Assembly: GCA_017134815.1 (NCBI GenBank)
Contig: CP071032.1
Location: 1,240,001 to 1,304,000, forward strand
Reading direction: 5' to 3'
Source of the DNA: Lentisphaerota bacterium
GTDB lineage: Bacteria; Verrucomicrobiota; Lentisphaeria; Victivallales; Victivallaceae
Length of the DNA: 64,000 bases
Shown here: positions 1-8,349 of the stretch, in pieces
Layout: every line of letters begins with the position of its first letter
Position numbering within the stretch: the first letter of the stretch is position 1
Made by a program: the position numbers and the translations under genes
The notes under the pieces: model-generated
Seen by the model: only the letters and a program-made list of their open reading frames with translations
Told to the model about the DNA's origin: nothing
The model's database searches: none

Positions 1-857
1 TCAAAAGCAAAAGCCAGCGATGCGGACATTTTTGCCAAAGCATTAAATATTGTTATTGATTCCCCGTTAAATACCACCCTGCAGAGAACTGCACTGATGA
101 TTTCCCTTTTTATAACGGCATCAAGCTCGGCAGCAGCAGAATAACTGCTCAACAGCCGGCAAACAGCAAGGTCCACAACCGGGCGGAAGGGCTCCATTAG
201 GTCATCCGCCAGACAAAACGGATTGTAACGGTTGTGGTGATTTACCCCCAGAGTCGGATGCAATCCTGACGCACAAATCGCACGTGCCGTCATGGCCCTT
301 AATACCGCATAACCATAATTTAACCAGGAATTGATACCGTCCTGATCAAAGTCCCGCTTAAAATCCACAACAGGCTTGAACAGCTGCCGCCAGTAAATTT
401 TAGCTGCCCGAGCTTCAATATTGGATGAATCACCGGAACGGACAAGACTTACCAGAGGCAGCAAACCGCCATCGTCACCGCCGGTAAGCTTCAGGACAGT
501 TGCCTGATTGCGTATTTTGTCCCTGACAATCTGCCGCCATATCCTCTTCTTCAGCGGCAGTGACGCCGCCGCCTGTGCCGTGAACCTTTCTGTTTGAATA
601 TAATGCCCCTGCATCGGCAGCAGCATCCCCGAGGGCATGTGCTTCTGGTCACAGATTACCACGATCCCTCCTGATGAAGCGATGCCGTCAAGCACGGCAT
701 GGGTCATGGTCGCGGCATTGTTCGAAATCAGCAAAGCCGCGACGTCGCCTAAAGGCAGAGTCTGTGATTTACCCTCCTTGTTTCTTATGGCAAGCAGCCG
801 GTTAGTCACATTCAGAAAAACCGGCTGCCCGGAAATATCAATTATCCGGTCAGTCAT
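1..857 (-). CDS. cas1: CRISPR-associated endonuclease Cas1 (type II), 3' end cut by window
   Basis: Adaptation integrase that, with Cas2, inserts new spacers into the CRISPR array. Translating the minus strand from the ATG at 857 gives 285 open residues beginning MTDRIIDISGQP with no stop before position 1. The three expected metal-binding residues are visible: Glu148 (SNIEARAA), His207 or 208 (GVNHHNRYNPF) and Asp218/Glu222 (LADDLMEPF). Type II Cas1 proteins are usually about 290-305 aa, so only a short tail is missing. The start codon lies inside the end of cas9 (8-base overlap), so the two are translationally coupled. cas2 and the repeat array are expected just beyond position 1 but cannot be seen. 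Confidence 0.92.
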   Translation of the reverse strand, partial: MTDRIIDISGQPVFLNVTNRLLAIRNKEGKSQTLPLGDVAALLISNNAATMTHAVLDGIASSGGIVVICDQKHMPSGMLLPMQGHYIQTERFTAQAAASLPLKKRIWRQIVRDKIRNQATVLKLTGGDDGGLLPLVSLVRSGDSSNIEARAAKIYWRQLFKPVVDFKRDFDQDGINSWLNYGYAVLRAMTARAICASGLHPTLGVNHHNRYNPFCLADDLMEPFRPVVDLAVCRLLSSYSAAAELDAVIKREIISAVLCRVVFNGESITIFNALAKMSASLAFAF

Positions 858-3800
858 TTGCCCTTCTCACCTTGCCGAGCGGAGTTACGGTCATTTTGCG
901 GCATTTCTTTTCGACCAGCGTGTTCGGCATGGAGGAATACCATTCTTTTGCCTTTTTAATATCCGTCACCTTTCTGGAATCTGTCAGCCTGACATAGGAG
1001 AGCTGCCTGGACTGCGGAATTGTCCTGATTATAAAAAGCTCCCGCACTCCCGGCTCTTGTTCCAGCTCAATGATATCGCCGCAGGTCAGTGAGAACTTAA
1101 ATTCTCTGCCCACACCAAAATCACGCTTGACAACCGGCTCACTATTCTTCAACCGCCGCCCGGCCTCCAGCAGCGACACAACATAGCCATCCCACTTAAG
1201 GTTTCCTTTTTTGTCCAGCGACTCAACAATCTCCATGTGGTGATTGCTGCCGGGCAGAATATTTCTGGCGCGATCACCTTCGCCAATCGTCACTGTTTTC
1301 TGCATTCTCCTGAACTTCACGGCTTTTATTGTGTTGACAGCCTTGCCTTTGCGGTCACGCAAAACCGGCAGATTGTCTGGATCAGCAAAGGCTTTGGCGG
1401 GATTACTGGTGCCAAGTTCGGTTAATTTGGCAATTACAGCTTTTCTGATTGCCAGGTCAACAATGCTCTCCACCTCTTTCATATTCATTGCCGCCAGTGA
1501 TTTGCGGACATGCTTGAAGGCGCCCTCTTTGCCCTTATGGTCAACGCCGTCAATATTTCTGCTGTAAATTGTCTCCTCATGGAGCGCGCCCCGGACCCGG
1601 CACGGCACGTAGTGCGATACTGTAATATTGTCGATTGCCTGCTGCAGTTCTGAGCGGAAATCCTCCCAGCCTTTTATTGAAATGGGTTCTTTAAACCGCT
1701 CCTTCCATTGATAATGAAAGGACTCTTTCTCCATTTTACCGGCAAGGTCGGATATCTGTTTGACCATAGCCGGCGAAGTCATGGCAATGGCGACAGCATC
1801 AAGCGCGTGGTGCCTGTGATCATTTCTGGTTTTCTCGCCGCTGCCAAGTATGTGGTTCATGCCGAAAGCTCTTCTGACCAGCGCAGTCACGCCGCCGGAA
1901 AGCGCTTGAATCCGCTTTCTGCCGCCAATATCGTTGATGCCGCCATACAGCATTCCGAGGTATTTCATCGCCGCCTTGGATATATAACGCGTATCGTTCA
2001 GATGGCGATTTGAGAAATCCTCAAGTTCAGCGGTATCCTGCAATTCAAAAAGCTCGAGCTTGCGTTTGGCGTACTTCCCGTTAAAGCCTTTAACCGCCGT
2101 TATGATATTGCCGTATTTCTGCTGATCACCGACATACGCTTCATGCGGGGTCATATTTTTCTTGACATGACGGTTTTCATGGTGCCAGCACAGCGTTTTG
2201 TTGCCGAAAGAATTGTCCAGGCTGCGGCTGAAAGGAATAATATGCTCAATATCAAACTGGGATTCGCCAAGCAGCGCATTCATGGAAATACCTTTGCCGG
2301 TATAAGGACATTTCCAGTTGCACTCTTCCGCCAGCATAACGCGGGTGACATCATCACGGGAAGGCGACTCAATGCCGGCCTCTTCAAAGATTTTCTGCTT
2401 TGTCTCATCACGGCTTTTCTGATTATCCCGCATGGCTTTTACCAGGCGCTGCTTCTCTTTATTTGAGCGTTTTAAATCCCGGGCAACCTCAATTCTGACT
2501 ACATCCGGAAGCCCGTGCTCGCTGATAATCCTGTTTACAACCTTGCGCATTTGTGTCAGGGTCCTGGAGATTGCCGGATTGCGCATGTCACCCATAGCCT
2601 CATCCAGAAGCGGCAGTCTGTCGTAAATCTCATCGCATTTAAAGTAATCCGGGTAATGCTTTTTGACGGCAGTCTGAAAAGCAATTCCTTCCAGCATATC
2701 AGGAAGCAGCCGGCAAATCGCCATAGAGGATAAATTGCAGTAATCCTCCGGCAAACTTAATTCAGCCAGCGCCCTCGCCTTTTCCTTTGACAATCCCCAG
2801 AACTCCATACCGCGTTTAACCAGAGTCTTATCCTTCTCAATACTTGAAATATCGTGCACCAGGCTTTCCCGGTCCTCCACCGACATTTCAAGCAGGCCAT
2901 CTTCAAAAACCCGATGCAGTCTGGCATTTACCTGATGCCCGTTAATTACCCTTTCTCCCCCGGCCTCGATAGAAAATTTATACTTTGCAGATAACCCAAG
3001 CAGTTTCTTTGCTTTTGCTACTGTCAAATTACCTTTTTTATCCAGCTTGCCGTTCAAGCCCTCCAGCGCTTCAAACAAAATCTGCCATTCATTTCCGTTT
3101 AATTCACGGTACAAGCCGCTGGGTTCTATTAACCTGAGATTATTGAGCCCCTGACAGATACGGAACACCTGCGCTTCGTCACGATACCACGGGCACCGCT
3201 TCTGAGCAGGCTCGAACTGACAGTTGCCAATCAAGTTTTTCTGAGGTTTCATTTTGCGCTGAAAGAAAATCGCTTTATATAATTGCTCTTTCAGTTCCTT
3301 TGTAATTGTCTGGGATTGTGCGGTGCAAATCTTTTCAAATTCATCTTCGTACATGTCTCTGGAAGTCCACAATCCGCGAATTCTGGTCTCGGCAGGATCC
3401 GTACCGGCAAAATATTCGCCCAGAGTTCTGGCACCAGTGGTCTTCATTTTGACCCGCAATTCAGCAATCCCCTCTTTTACAACTCCGTCATCTTCATTTT
3501 TATTCTGGTTCCTGCGATTGCTCAAAAATCCCCGCCGCTGCGCCAGATGATATATGATCCTGCCCAGAATATGCCGGTGCAGTGGTTTATCAAGAGCTCT
3601 GGCCCGCAAATAATAAGGCAGAATATGCGGAAGAAGCTTTTTTGAAGGCAGGTCCGCCGGCTTTTCGCCAGTTAATTCTTCAGTAACCTGTGCGTCAAGC
3701 AGCCGGATAATGGAATTCATGTCTTCGCCTTCCGGCAGCAAATCATTATTTTTCAGCAGGTTCCTCAGTTTTTCCAGACGCCGCCGTCTGCGGGCGAGCT

Positions 3801-4002
3801 GCCTTCTGATTAACCGCTTGTCCCGCCGGTTCGCCGCCCTTGAAACAGGCTTCGGCGATTCAGCGTCCTCCATTCCAGCCTGAAATATTCTCGACCCGGA
3901 AGCAATAATTCCTGCGGGCCTGCCGCCGGTATTAGTTTTAAGCAAAGCCCAACCCAGTGAATTTGTTCCCAAATCCAGACCAAGAATGATTTCTTCAGAC
4001 AT
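850..4002 (-). CDS. cas9: Type II-C CRISPR RNA-guided endonuclease Cas9
   Basis: RNA-guided DNA endonuclease of 1050 aa, in the size range of compact type II-C Cas9. RuvC-I is at the N-terminus (LGLDLGTNSLGWAL, Asp10), followed by an Arg-rich bridge helix (about 53-84). RuvC-II is near 501-510 (VVRIEVARDL, Glu505). The HNH domain is around 561-612, with DIEHIIPFSRSLDNSFGN holding catalytic His587 and Asn610 further on. RuvC-III is HRHHALDAVAIAM (His732, Asp735). All catalytic residues are intact. The C-terminal region should hold the wedge and PAM-interacting domains but I cannot assign the PAM. The start at 4002 is preceded by an AGGGGTGG ribosome site. cas1 follows with overlap and no csn2/cas4 is seen, which fits subtype II-C, although the genes after cas1 are outside the window. 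Confidence 0.96.
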   Translation of the reverse strand: MSEEIILGLDLGTNSLGWALLKTNTGGRPAGIIASGSRIFQAGMEDAESPKPVSRAANRRDKRLIRRQLARRRRRLEKLRNLLKNNDLLPEGEDMNSIIRLLDAQVTEELTGEKPADLPSKKLLPHILPYYLRARALDKPLHRHILGRIIYHLAQRRGFLSNRRNQNKNEDDGVVKEGIAELRVKMKTTGARTLGEYFAGTDPAETRIRGLWTSRDMYEDEFEKICTAQSQTITKELKEQLYKAIFFQRKMKPQKNLIGNCQFEPAQKRCPWYRDEAQVFRICQGLNNLRLIEPSGLYRELNGNEWQILFEALEGLNGKLDKKGNLTVAKAKKLLGLSAKYKFSIEAGGERVINGHQVNARLHRVFEDGLLEMSVEDRESLVHDISSIEKDKTLVKRGMEFWGLSKEKARALAELSLPEDYCNLSSMAICRLLPDMLEGIAFQTAVKKHYPDYFKCDEIYDRLPLLDEAMGDMRNPAISRTLTQMRKVVNRIISEHGLPDVVRIEVARDLKRSNKEKQRLVKAMRDNQKSRDETKQKIFEEAGIESPSRDDVTRVMLAEECNWKCPYTGKGISMNALLGESQFDIEHIIPFSRSLDNSFGNKTLCWHHENRHVKKNMTPHEAYVGDQQKYGNIITAVKGFNGKYAKRKLELFELQDTAELEDFSNRHLNDTRYISKAAMKYLGMLYGGINDIGGRKRIQALSGGVTALVRRAFGMNHILGSGEKTRNDHRHHALDAVAIAMTSPAMVKQISDLAGKMEKESFHYQWKERFKEPISIKGWEDFRSELQQAIDNITVSHYVPCRVRGALHEETIYSRNIDGVDHKGKEGAFKHVRKSLAAMNMKEVESIVDLAIRKAVIAKLTELGTSNPAKAFADPDNLPVLRDRKGKAVNTIKAVKFRRMQKTVTIGEGDRARNILPGSNHHMEIVESLDKKGNLKWDGYVVSLLEAGRRLKNSEPVVKRDFGVGREFKFSLTCGDIIELEQEPGVRELFIIRTIPQSRQLSYVRLTDSRKVTDIKKAKEWYSSMPNTLVEKKCRKMTVTPLGKVRRAND

Positions 4003-4030
4003 GATTCCACCCCTTTTTAAACAAAACAGT

Positions 4031-4058
4031 TTGACTTTTTATTTTTTTGCAATATAAT
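4031..4058 (+). promoter_or_regulatory. Sigma70-like promoter for the putative tracrRNA
   Basis: A TTGACT box (4031-4036) and a perfect TATAAT box (4053-4058) are separated by 16 bases. This predicts transcription starting near 4065 on the plus strand, away from cas9. No protein-coding ORF follows; a terminator hairpin lies about 65-90 bases downstream. The cas9 leader occupies the opposite strand, so the two transcripts diverge from this short AT-rich stretch. Confidence 0.65.
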
Positions 4059-4064
4059 ATTACA

Positions 4065-4155
4065 AACTCTACAAGTTCTGGTAAATATCTATCAGATGTG
4101 CGGGATAAGTTCTACGGAACCTCCTATCGACAGCTTCAATAGCTGTCTTTTTTTT
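4065..4155 (+). ncRNA. Candidate tracrRNA
   Basis: A non-coding transcript of about 90 nt is predicted between a strong promoter and a perfect terminator, divergent from cas9. That is a common place for type II-C tracrRNA. The 5' part (about 4067-4100) would be the anti-repeat. It is followed by a small hairpin, GTTC-TACG-GAAC (4109-4120), with a stable cUACGg-type tetraloop. Last is the 7-bp terminator hairpin GACAGCT/AGCTGTC with eight T residues. The architecture fits a tracrRNA, but proof needs complementarity with the CRISPR repeat, which is not in the window. A generic small RNA remains possible. Confidence 0.55.
4129..4155 (+). terminator. Intrinsic terminator of candidate tracrRNA
   Basis: GACAGCT (4129-4135) pairs perfectly with AGCTGTC (4141-4147) around a 5-nt loop, followed directly by eight T residues (4148-4155). 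This is a textbook plus-strand intrinsic terminator. Confidence 0.8.
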
Positions 4156-4343
4156 GCCGGTATCTCAGAGGCTGCTCCCTTTCCTTTGCTGATCAAACGC
4201 TGAGTATTACATTATATCTGATAGTTGATATATGCCAATTATTTTATAATATTTATAATTAAATTATTGTATTGCCTGTTAATATGTTATATGCTGCATA
4301 CATGTTGAGCTGAAACAATCAAAAATGTTATGGAAAGTAAAGT

Positions 4344-4481
4344 ATGAAGATCAGGTTAATGACAATAGACGATCATGATTCGCTTGTTGATTTATTGAAG
4401 ACAACTCCCGGGGTTGCGCTCCGCGAAGCTGATTCAAAAGATGCCGTAAAAAACTATCTGGATAGAAACACAAACACCTGA
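4344..4481 (+). pseudogene. Truncated GNAT acetyltransferase N-terminus (45 aa)
   Basis: An ATG with a GGAAAG site upstream opens a 45-residue frame starting MKIRLMTIDDHDSLVDLL and containing KTTPGVALREADS, ending in a TGA. This resembles the first alpha/beta segment of a GNAT acetyltransferase subfamily (consensus recalled as TIEDYDAVYALW...TPGMGLND). The remaining hundred or so residues, including the acetyl-CoA loop, are absent, and no continuation is found in other frames. I read it as a decayed gene; a genuine micro-ORF is the alternative. Confidence 0.45.
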
Positions 4482-4633
4482 GGATGCTTACCCAGAAAAC
4501 CGACTGGCCTGAACACATAACTTATGAAAATTCAATGAATATTAAGAACTTAATGTCCGGTCTCAAAAAATTAAACCCCGGAAACAACAGAACTATGTCT
4601 CCGGGTTTTTTATTGAGTAAGGGAACCGTGATT
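4482..4633. other. Intergenic stretch with bidirectional terminator
   Basis: No gene is seen. Residues encoded after the truncated acetyltransferase do not resemble the rest of that family. The only clear signal is the hairpin at 4577-4605. Confidence 0.4.
4577..4611 (+). terminator. Probable bidirectional intrinsic terminator
   Basis: CCCGG plus AAACA pairs with TGTCT plus CCGGG with one mismatch, followed by six T residues on the plus strand. A TTTAATTTTTT stretch on the other side suits the minus-strand methyltransferase gene that ends at 4634. Confidence 0.65.
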
Positions 4634-5821
4634 TTATGGTGTCCCTTTAAGCAGGGAACGCAGCGCCATAAATAATCTATTTCCATAATATCTCAGTCTA
4701 ACCGGAAGAAAACATTTAACGGTTTTCACCGCCTCATGCCTGAAATTTAAATCTGCTTGCCGGTTTGACCAGATATTTGCCAGTCCGTGTCCCAGCTTAA
4801 ATCCTTTACCAAGCAGACACACTCGTTCTTTGAACTGTTTTCCGAGCGCTTTACCGGGAGCCTCCAGGCCAAGATGCCGGTTATTCTGGCTCTGTTCAAA
4901 AAATAAACCTTCACCTCCTGTCCAGGATTTTATCATAAAAGCATATTTTTCAATCTGATATGGACTCATTTCATTTAAAGAATTAAAGTCAAGGACCAGG
5001 TCAAAAGATTCATCAAGCTTTTCTGCCATATAATTCGGGGTTAAACGAATTCCGCCAGGCACCGGGGCAGTACCAAGACTTACCTGCAGGCCGGGGTTAC
5101 ATAATTTTAAATACAGCTTAGAGAAAAGAAGTGATTCCGGGAGATCAATAACAGTATATGTGCACTCTGGATAAGCCCGTTTGAACCAGTTTGCCAAAGC
5201 TCCATAGCCACCGCCAATTTCACAAATCCGGACTTTTCCATTTTCCCGGATTTTCCTGTCAAGCCATTCACTAATACCAGAATAGTAAATAAGAGCGACC
5301 TGTTCCTGATAAGTAAGCGTGTCATAATTGATAATGACGTCGTTTCTTAAAATTCCACATTCCCCAAGCAGTTTCGGAGGAGTAACAATAAAGCGAGCTG
5401 GTAAATTCTTTGTAAGCTTTTCCCACTTTGGGACGAAAGGCGCGTTTCTACGGCTCAAAACTTTGCCGAGATCTGCAAGATACTCAGCTGAAAAGGACCG
5501 TTTAGAGGGCGAAGTTTCTTTTTCTTTAGAAATTCGATACAAATCACAGCCACTGAAAATCTGGCACAGTCCTCTGAAGTACCTTATGTCGCCCGGTCTG
5601 CCTTGAGCAAGCCGCTTAAAAAGTTCAAAAAGCTCATTAGGAGCAGTTCTTGACCAATTGCCGTCAGGTATGGCAAAAAGCTGGTCAATACCGTTCTTAT
5701 TAATATAGTGTTCACGATCAGCCGTTGACTGCTGTAATCCTTTACAGATATTTTGAGCGATTGAAATTTCTTCGCCCGATAAAACCTGGCAGTCGTCAGG
5801 TAAAAATACTTTGTCAAACAC
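4634..5821 (-). CDS. Putative sugar O-methyltransferase (SAM-dependent)
   Basis: A 395-aa protein with a Rossmann-type SAM-binding motif in the middle: VRICEIGGGYGALANWF, followed by YTVIDLPESLLFSKLYL, where the Asp after strand 2 would hold the ribose. The overall layout (long N-terminal region, then the GGGYG motif and an NSLNEMSPYQIEKY segment) matches a family I know as putative sugar O-methyltransferases, associated with polysaccharide or glycan decoration. It stands alone between a CRISPR locus and an AT-rich gap, so the context gives no substrate. Methyltransferase activity is well supported; the sugar acceptor is inference. Confidence 0.6.
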   Translation of the reverse strand: MFDKVFLPDDCQVLSGEEISIAQNICKGLQQSTADREHYINKNGIDQLFAIPDGNWSRTAPNELFELFKRLAQGRPGDIRYFRGLCQIFSGCDLYRISKEKETSPSKRSFSAEYLADLGKVLSRRNAPFVPKWEKLTKNLPARFIVTPPKLLGECGILRNDVIINYDTLTYQEQVALIYYSGISEWLDRKIRENGKVRICEIGGGYGALANWFKRAYPECTYTVIDLPESLLFSKLYLKLCNPGLQVSLGTAPVPGGIRLTPNYMAEKLDESFDLVLDFNSLNEMSPYQIEKYAFMIKSWTGGEGLFFEQSQNNRHLGLEAPGKALGKQFKERVCLLGKGFKLGHGLANIWSNRQADLNFRHEAVKTVKCFLPVRLRYYGNRLFMALRSLLKGTP

Positions 5822-5823
5822 AA

Positions 5824-6310
5824 CTACATCCCGTTATATAATATATAAACTCATCAACATAGACTAAATTAATACAGTATAAATTTAAAAAATCAACTTT
5901 ACTTTATAAGTTTTCTTACTTTTTTAATATATACATGATATTAATATTAGCCTATTTATGACATGAAAAATCACAACAAATATTGTAATAAAAATTAATT
6001 AAGCATATTGTTATTCAACTCATAATTAACTTTTCAAAATGCTTATTATCTTAAACATTCAGCATATTGCTTTTGTTGAGTTCAAACAAACTATTTTTGC
6101 TGCTTAACATTTATAATTGGATTTTTTTACTTTCAATTATAAATATAAAAAAATATTATAAAACATAAATATAATTTCTCTGATCTAAAATATATCATAC
6201 ATTTATTAGTACAGATAATTAGAGGCAGCTGATTTTTGCCGCTCCCCCTTTGCTTAAGCTTCGGCGAGAAATTAAAAAGCAGGATTTGAGATGACTTCCT
6301 ATTGGCACGC
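5824..6310. other. AT-rich intergenic region, no gene seen
   Basis: About 490 bases of very AT-rich sequence between two minus-strand genes. I see no ORF with a credible start, no tRNA and no clear terminator. A short inverted element (GCCG/CGGC arms near 6238-6273) has no T-tract. Promoter elements for the methyltransferase probably lie near 5830-5860. Confidence 0.5.
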
Positions 6311-6314
6311 CAGC

Positions 6315-6986
6315 TTAAAAACCTTTGAATTTATGTGCATTTTCACGCAGATACTTACGGTGGCGGTTAAAGTCCGGACACATTTTTTCTACTTCGTGCC
6401 AGAATCTCGATGAATGATTCATCTCCTTCAGGTGAGCAAGTTCATGCATAATAACATAATCAATAATTTCCGGCGGGCACATCACCAGACGCCAGGGAAA
6501 ATTGAGAGTCCCCCGGCTGGTACATGATCCCCAGCGTCGGCTGGCTGAATTAATTTTTATTCCTGAAACCTCCCAGTTGTGCAGTTCAGACAGGTTTTGT
6601 ACGCGCTCATTTAAATAAAACTCAGCCTCTTTGCGATACCACTTTATCAGTCGTTTTCGAATAATTTCAGGTTCTGCAGTCATGGTTTTGAAGCATCCGG
6701 CAAGTTCAATAATTCTTGAAAATGCAGAATTTGAAGTAAATTCAAGCGGATACTTCTCTCCCAGGAAATAATACTGGTCGCCAGGTTTGAATGCCGGCGG
6801 GGGGTGCTCTGCCTGCCTGCGAAAATATTCATCTCTTTGCCGGCTTATCCATTTACTGTTCTGCATCACCGCCTGTTTAATCAACTTCTGCGGCATCAGC
6901 AGCGGAGCGCGGACGACGACTTCCCCATTAGGGGATATGTGAATACTTAAGGTTTTTCTTCTGGAACGAACTATTCTATCGACCAT
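6315..6986 (-). CDS. YgjP-like (DUF45) M48-type zinc metallopeptidase
   Basis: A 223-aa cytosolic protein of the YgjP/DUF45 family (SprT/WLM-like zinc fold). The family core is clear: SASRRWGSCTSRGTLNFPWRL (residues about 148-167) followed by MHELAHLKEMNHSSRFW. His181 and His185 of the HExxH helix and His191 are the expected zinc ligands, with Glu182 the catalytic base. Length and domain order are normal. It is monocistronic and divergent from the DA1-like gene. The family has no well-defined substrate in general; in some genomes it accompanies restriction systems, but none is next to it here. Confidence 0.88.
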   Translation of the reverse strand: MVDRIVRSRRKTLSIHISPNGEVVVRAPLLMPQKLIKQAVMQNSKWISRQRDEYFRRQAEHPPPAFKPGDQYYFLGEKYPLEFTSNSAFSRIIELAGCFKTMTAEPEIIRKRLIKWYRKEAEFYLNERVQNLSELHNWEVSGIKINSASRRWGSCTSRGTLNFPWRLVMCPPEIIDYVIMHELAHLKEMNHSSRFWHEVEKMCPDFNRHRKYLRENAHKFKGF

Positions 6987-7121
6987 TACTGCCTCGCTGG
7001 TTATGAGCCCAATATAGTTTCGTTATACATTATTTAAAGTTTGAATTGTATTGGAAGCTTAGATTTTACCACAATGCCGTACTATATTACAGCAAATGTG
7101 ATCTATCGAAAGGAGACTTCC

Positions 7122-8150
7122 ATGAGACGACTTTGCGCCAGGCCTTACGCACTGCTAATCACTTCTCTGCTTTTAACCTCATTTGCAGTATTTGCGCTGG
7201 ACTGTGCAGTGTGCGGCAAAAAAATTTCCGGCAGATACGTTAAAGCTGGCAGCAATGCCTACTGCAGTTCAATGTGTTACAAAAAAACTCTGCCGCGTTG
7301 CGCTGCCTGCGGGAAAAGATGCTCTAATGGATACTTCAAAAAAGCCGGCAAAGTTTACTGCTCTGAAAGCTGTCTCAAAACGACATTGCCCAAATGTTCT
7401 ATATGCGGCTCACCATTCTCAAGTGGAGTAAAAATTCAAAGCCCGACCGGAACACGTATTTACTGTCCTCAATGCGCAAAACTGCCCAGGTGTTTTTGCT
7501 GCAGCCTGCCTGCCCGCTGCAGAAAGCTTCAAGACGGACGCAATATTTGCCCTGCTTGTTATAAAAACGCTATTTTTGAACAGACGGAAGCGCAGAAGGT
7601 ATTTGATGAAGTTCGTGGAAAAATGCGTAAGGATTTGGGAATCGGCAGTAATCACAGGATAATTTTTAAACTTGTCGATGCCAAGTTTCTCGAAAAAAAC
7701 TCCTCCAACCACCAGCCGGGCCAGGAGCTGGGGCTGTATAAACACAATTATACCCGTAAAACAATAACAAAAACCAGTTATTCACTGCTAGGCGGCAAAA
7801 AACAAAACAGCAAGACGTTCAGTACTGATGATCGCTATTATATTTATGCCCTGTATGGAGTACCACGATACAAGCTGATTGAAATCTGCGCCCACGAACT
7901 GGCCCATGACTGGATGGAAGAACAGTTTCCACACATCAAAGACTTAAAAATTAAAGAAGGCTGGGCTGAGTATATTGCCTCTGCCGTAAATGACCTCTTT
8001 GGCCAGTCACAATACAACGAGCGCATGAACAATAACCCTGATCCGGTTTATGGTGAAGGTTTCAGGTTCATAAACACCTATATCAGCCGACATGGCGCAC
8101 AAGCCCTTATGGATTACTTCGAGCGCTTGAACAGCAAAAGCGCAAAATGA
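7122..8150 (+). CDS. Exported DA1-like peptidase with Cys-rich LIM-like repeats
   Basis: 342 aa. The start at 7122 is chosen because AAGGAG sits 6 bases upstream and the protein then begins with a signal peptide (MRRLCARPYALLITSLLLTS). Residues about 28-147 hold four Cys-rich zinc-finger-like units (CAVCGKK..CSSMC, CAACGKR..CSESC, CSICGSP..CPQC, CFCCSLP..CPAC), LIM-like in spacing. A metallopeptidase domain follows: CAHELAHDWM (HExxH 258-262) and KEGWAEYIAS (Glu279, probable third ligand). The order of LIM-like fingers then HExxH...EG matches plant DA1 ubiquitin-dependent peptidases. In this bacterium it should act in the periplasm or outside the cell, with unknown substrate. Confidence 0.75.
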   Translation: MRRLCARPYALLITSLLLTSFAVFALDCAVCGKKISGRYVKAGSNAYCSSMCYKKTLPRCAACGKRCSNGYFKKAGKVYCSESCLKTTLPKCSICGSPFSSGVKIQSPTGTRIYCPQCAKLPRCFCCSLPARCRKLQDGRNICPACYKNAIFEQTEAQKVFDEVRGKMRKDLGIGSNHRIIFKLVDAKFLEKNSSNHQPGQELGLYKHNYTRKTITKTSYSLLGGKKQNSKTFSTDDRYYIYALYGVPRYKLIEICAHELAHDWMEEQFPHIKDLKIKEGWAEYIASAVNDLFGQSQYNERMNNNPDPVYGEGFRFINTYISRHGAQALMDYFERLNSKSAK

Positions 8151-8349
8151 TTTATTAAATATATCCATGGTATAGATATCTGACAATTGCACCAGAACCA
8201 TTTCTCGATTTCAAATACGACAGTTTACTTTCCCAAAAAAAGATATATAAAAGTAATATTCAATTGGCTGAGATATTGTAATTGACTCCTTGAGAACTTA
8301 TAATTCAATTAAGTAATATTTGAATATTTCTTACGAAGAGAGGTGGAAA

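Noticed and set aside
637..1092. Plus-strand ORF of 151 aa
   Set aside because: Lies antisense across cas1 and cas9; no ribosome site or family features.
4216..4224. ATCTGATAG as a decayed CRISPR repeat matching the tracrRNA anti-repeat
   Set aside because: Only nine bases match the reverse complement of 4089-4097; too short to separate from chance.
4156..4340. CRISPR array upstream of cas9
   Set aside because: No direct repeats with regular spacing are present.
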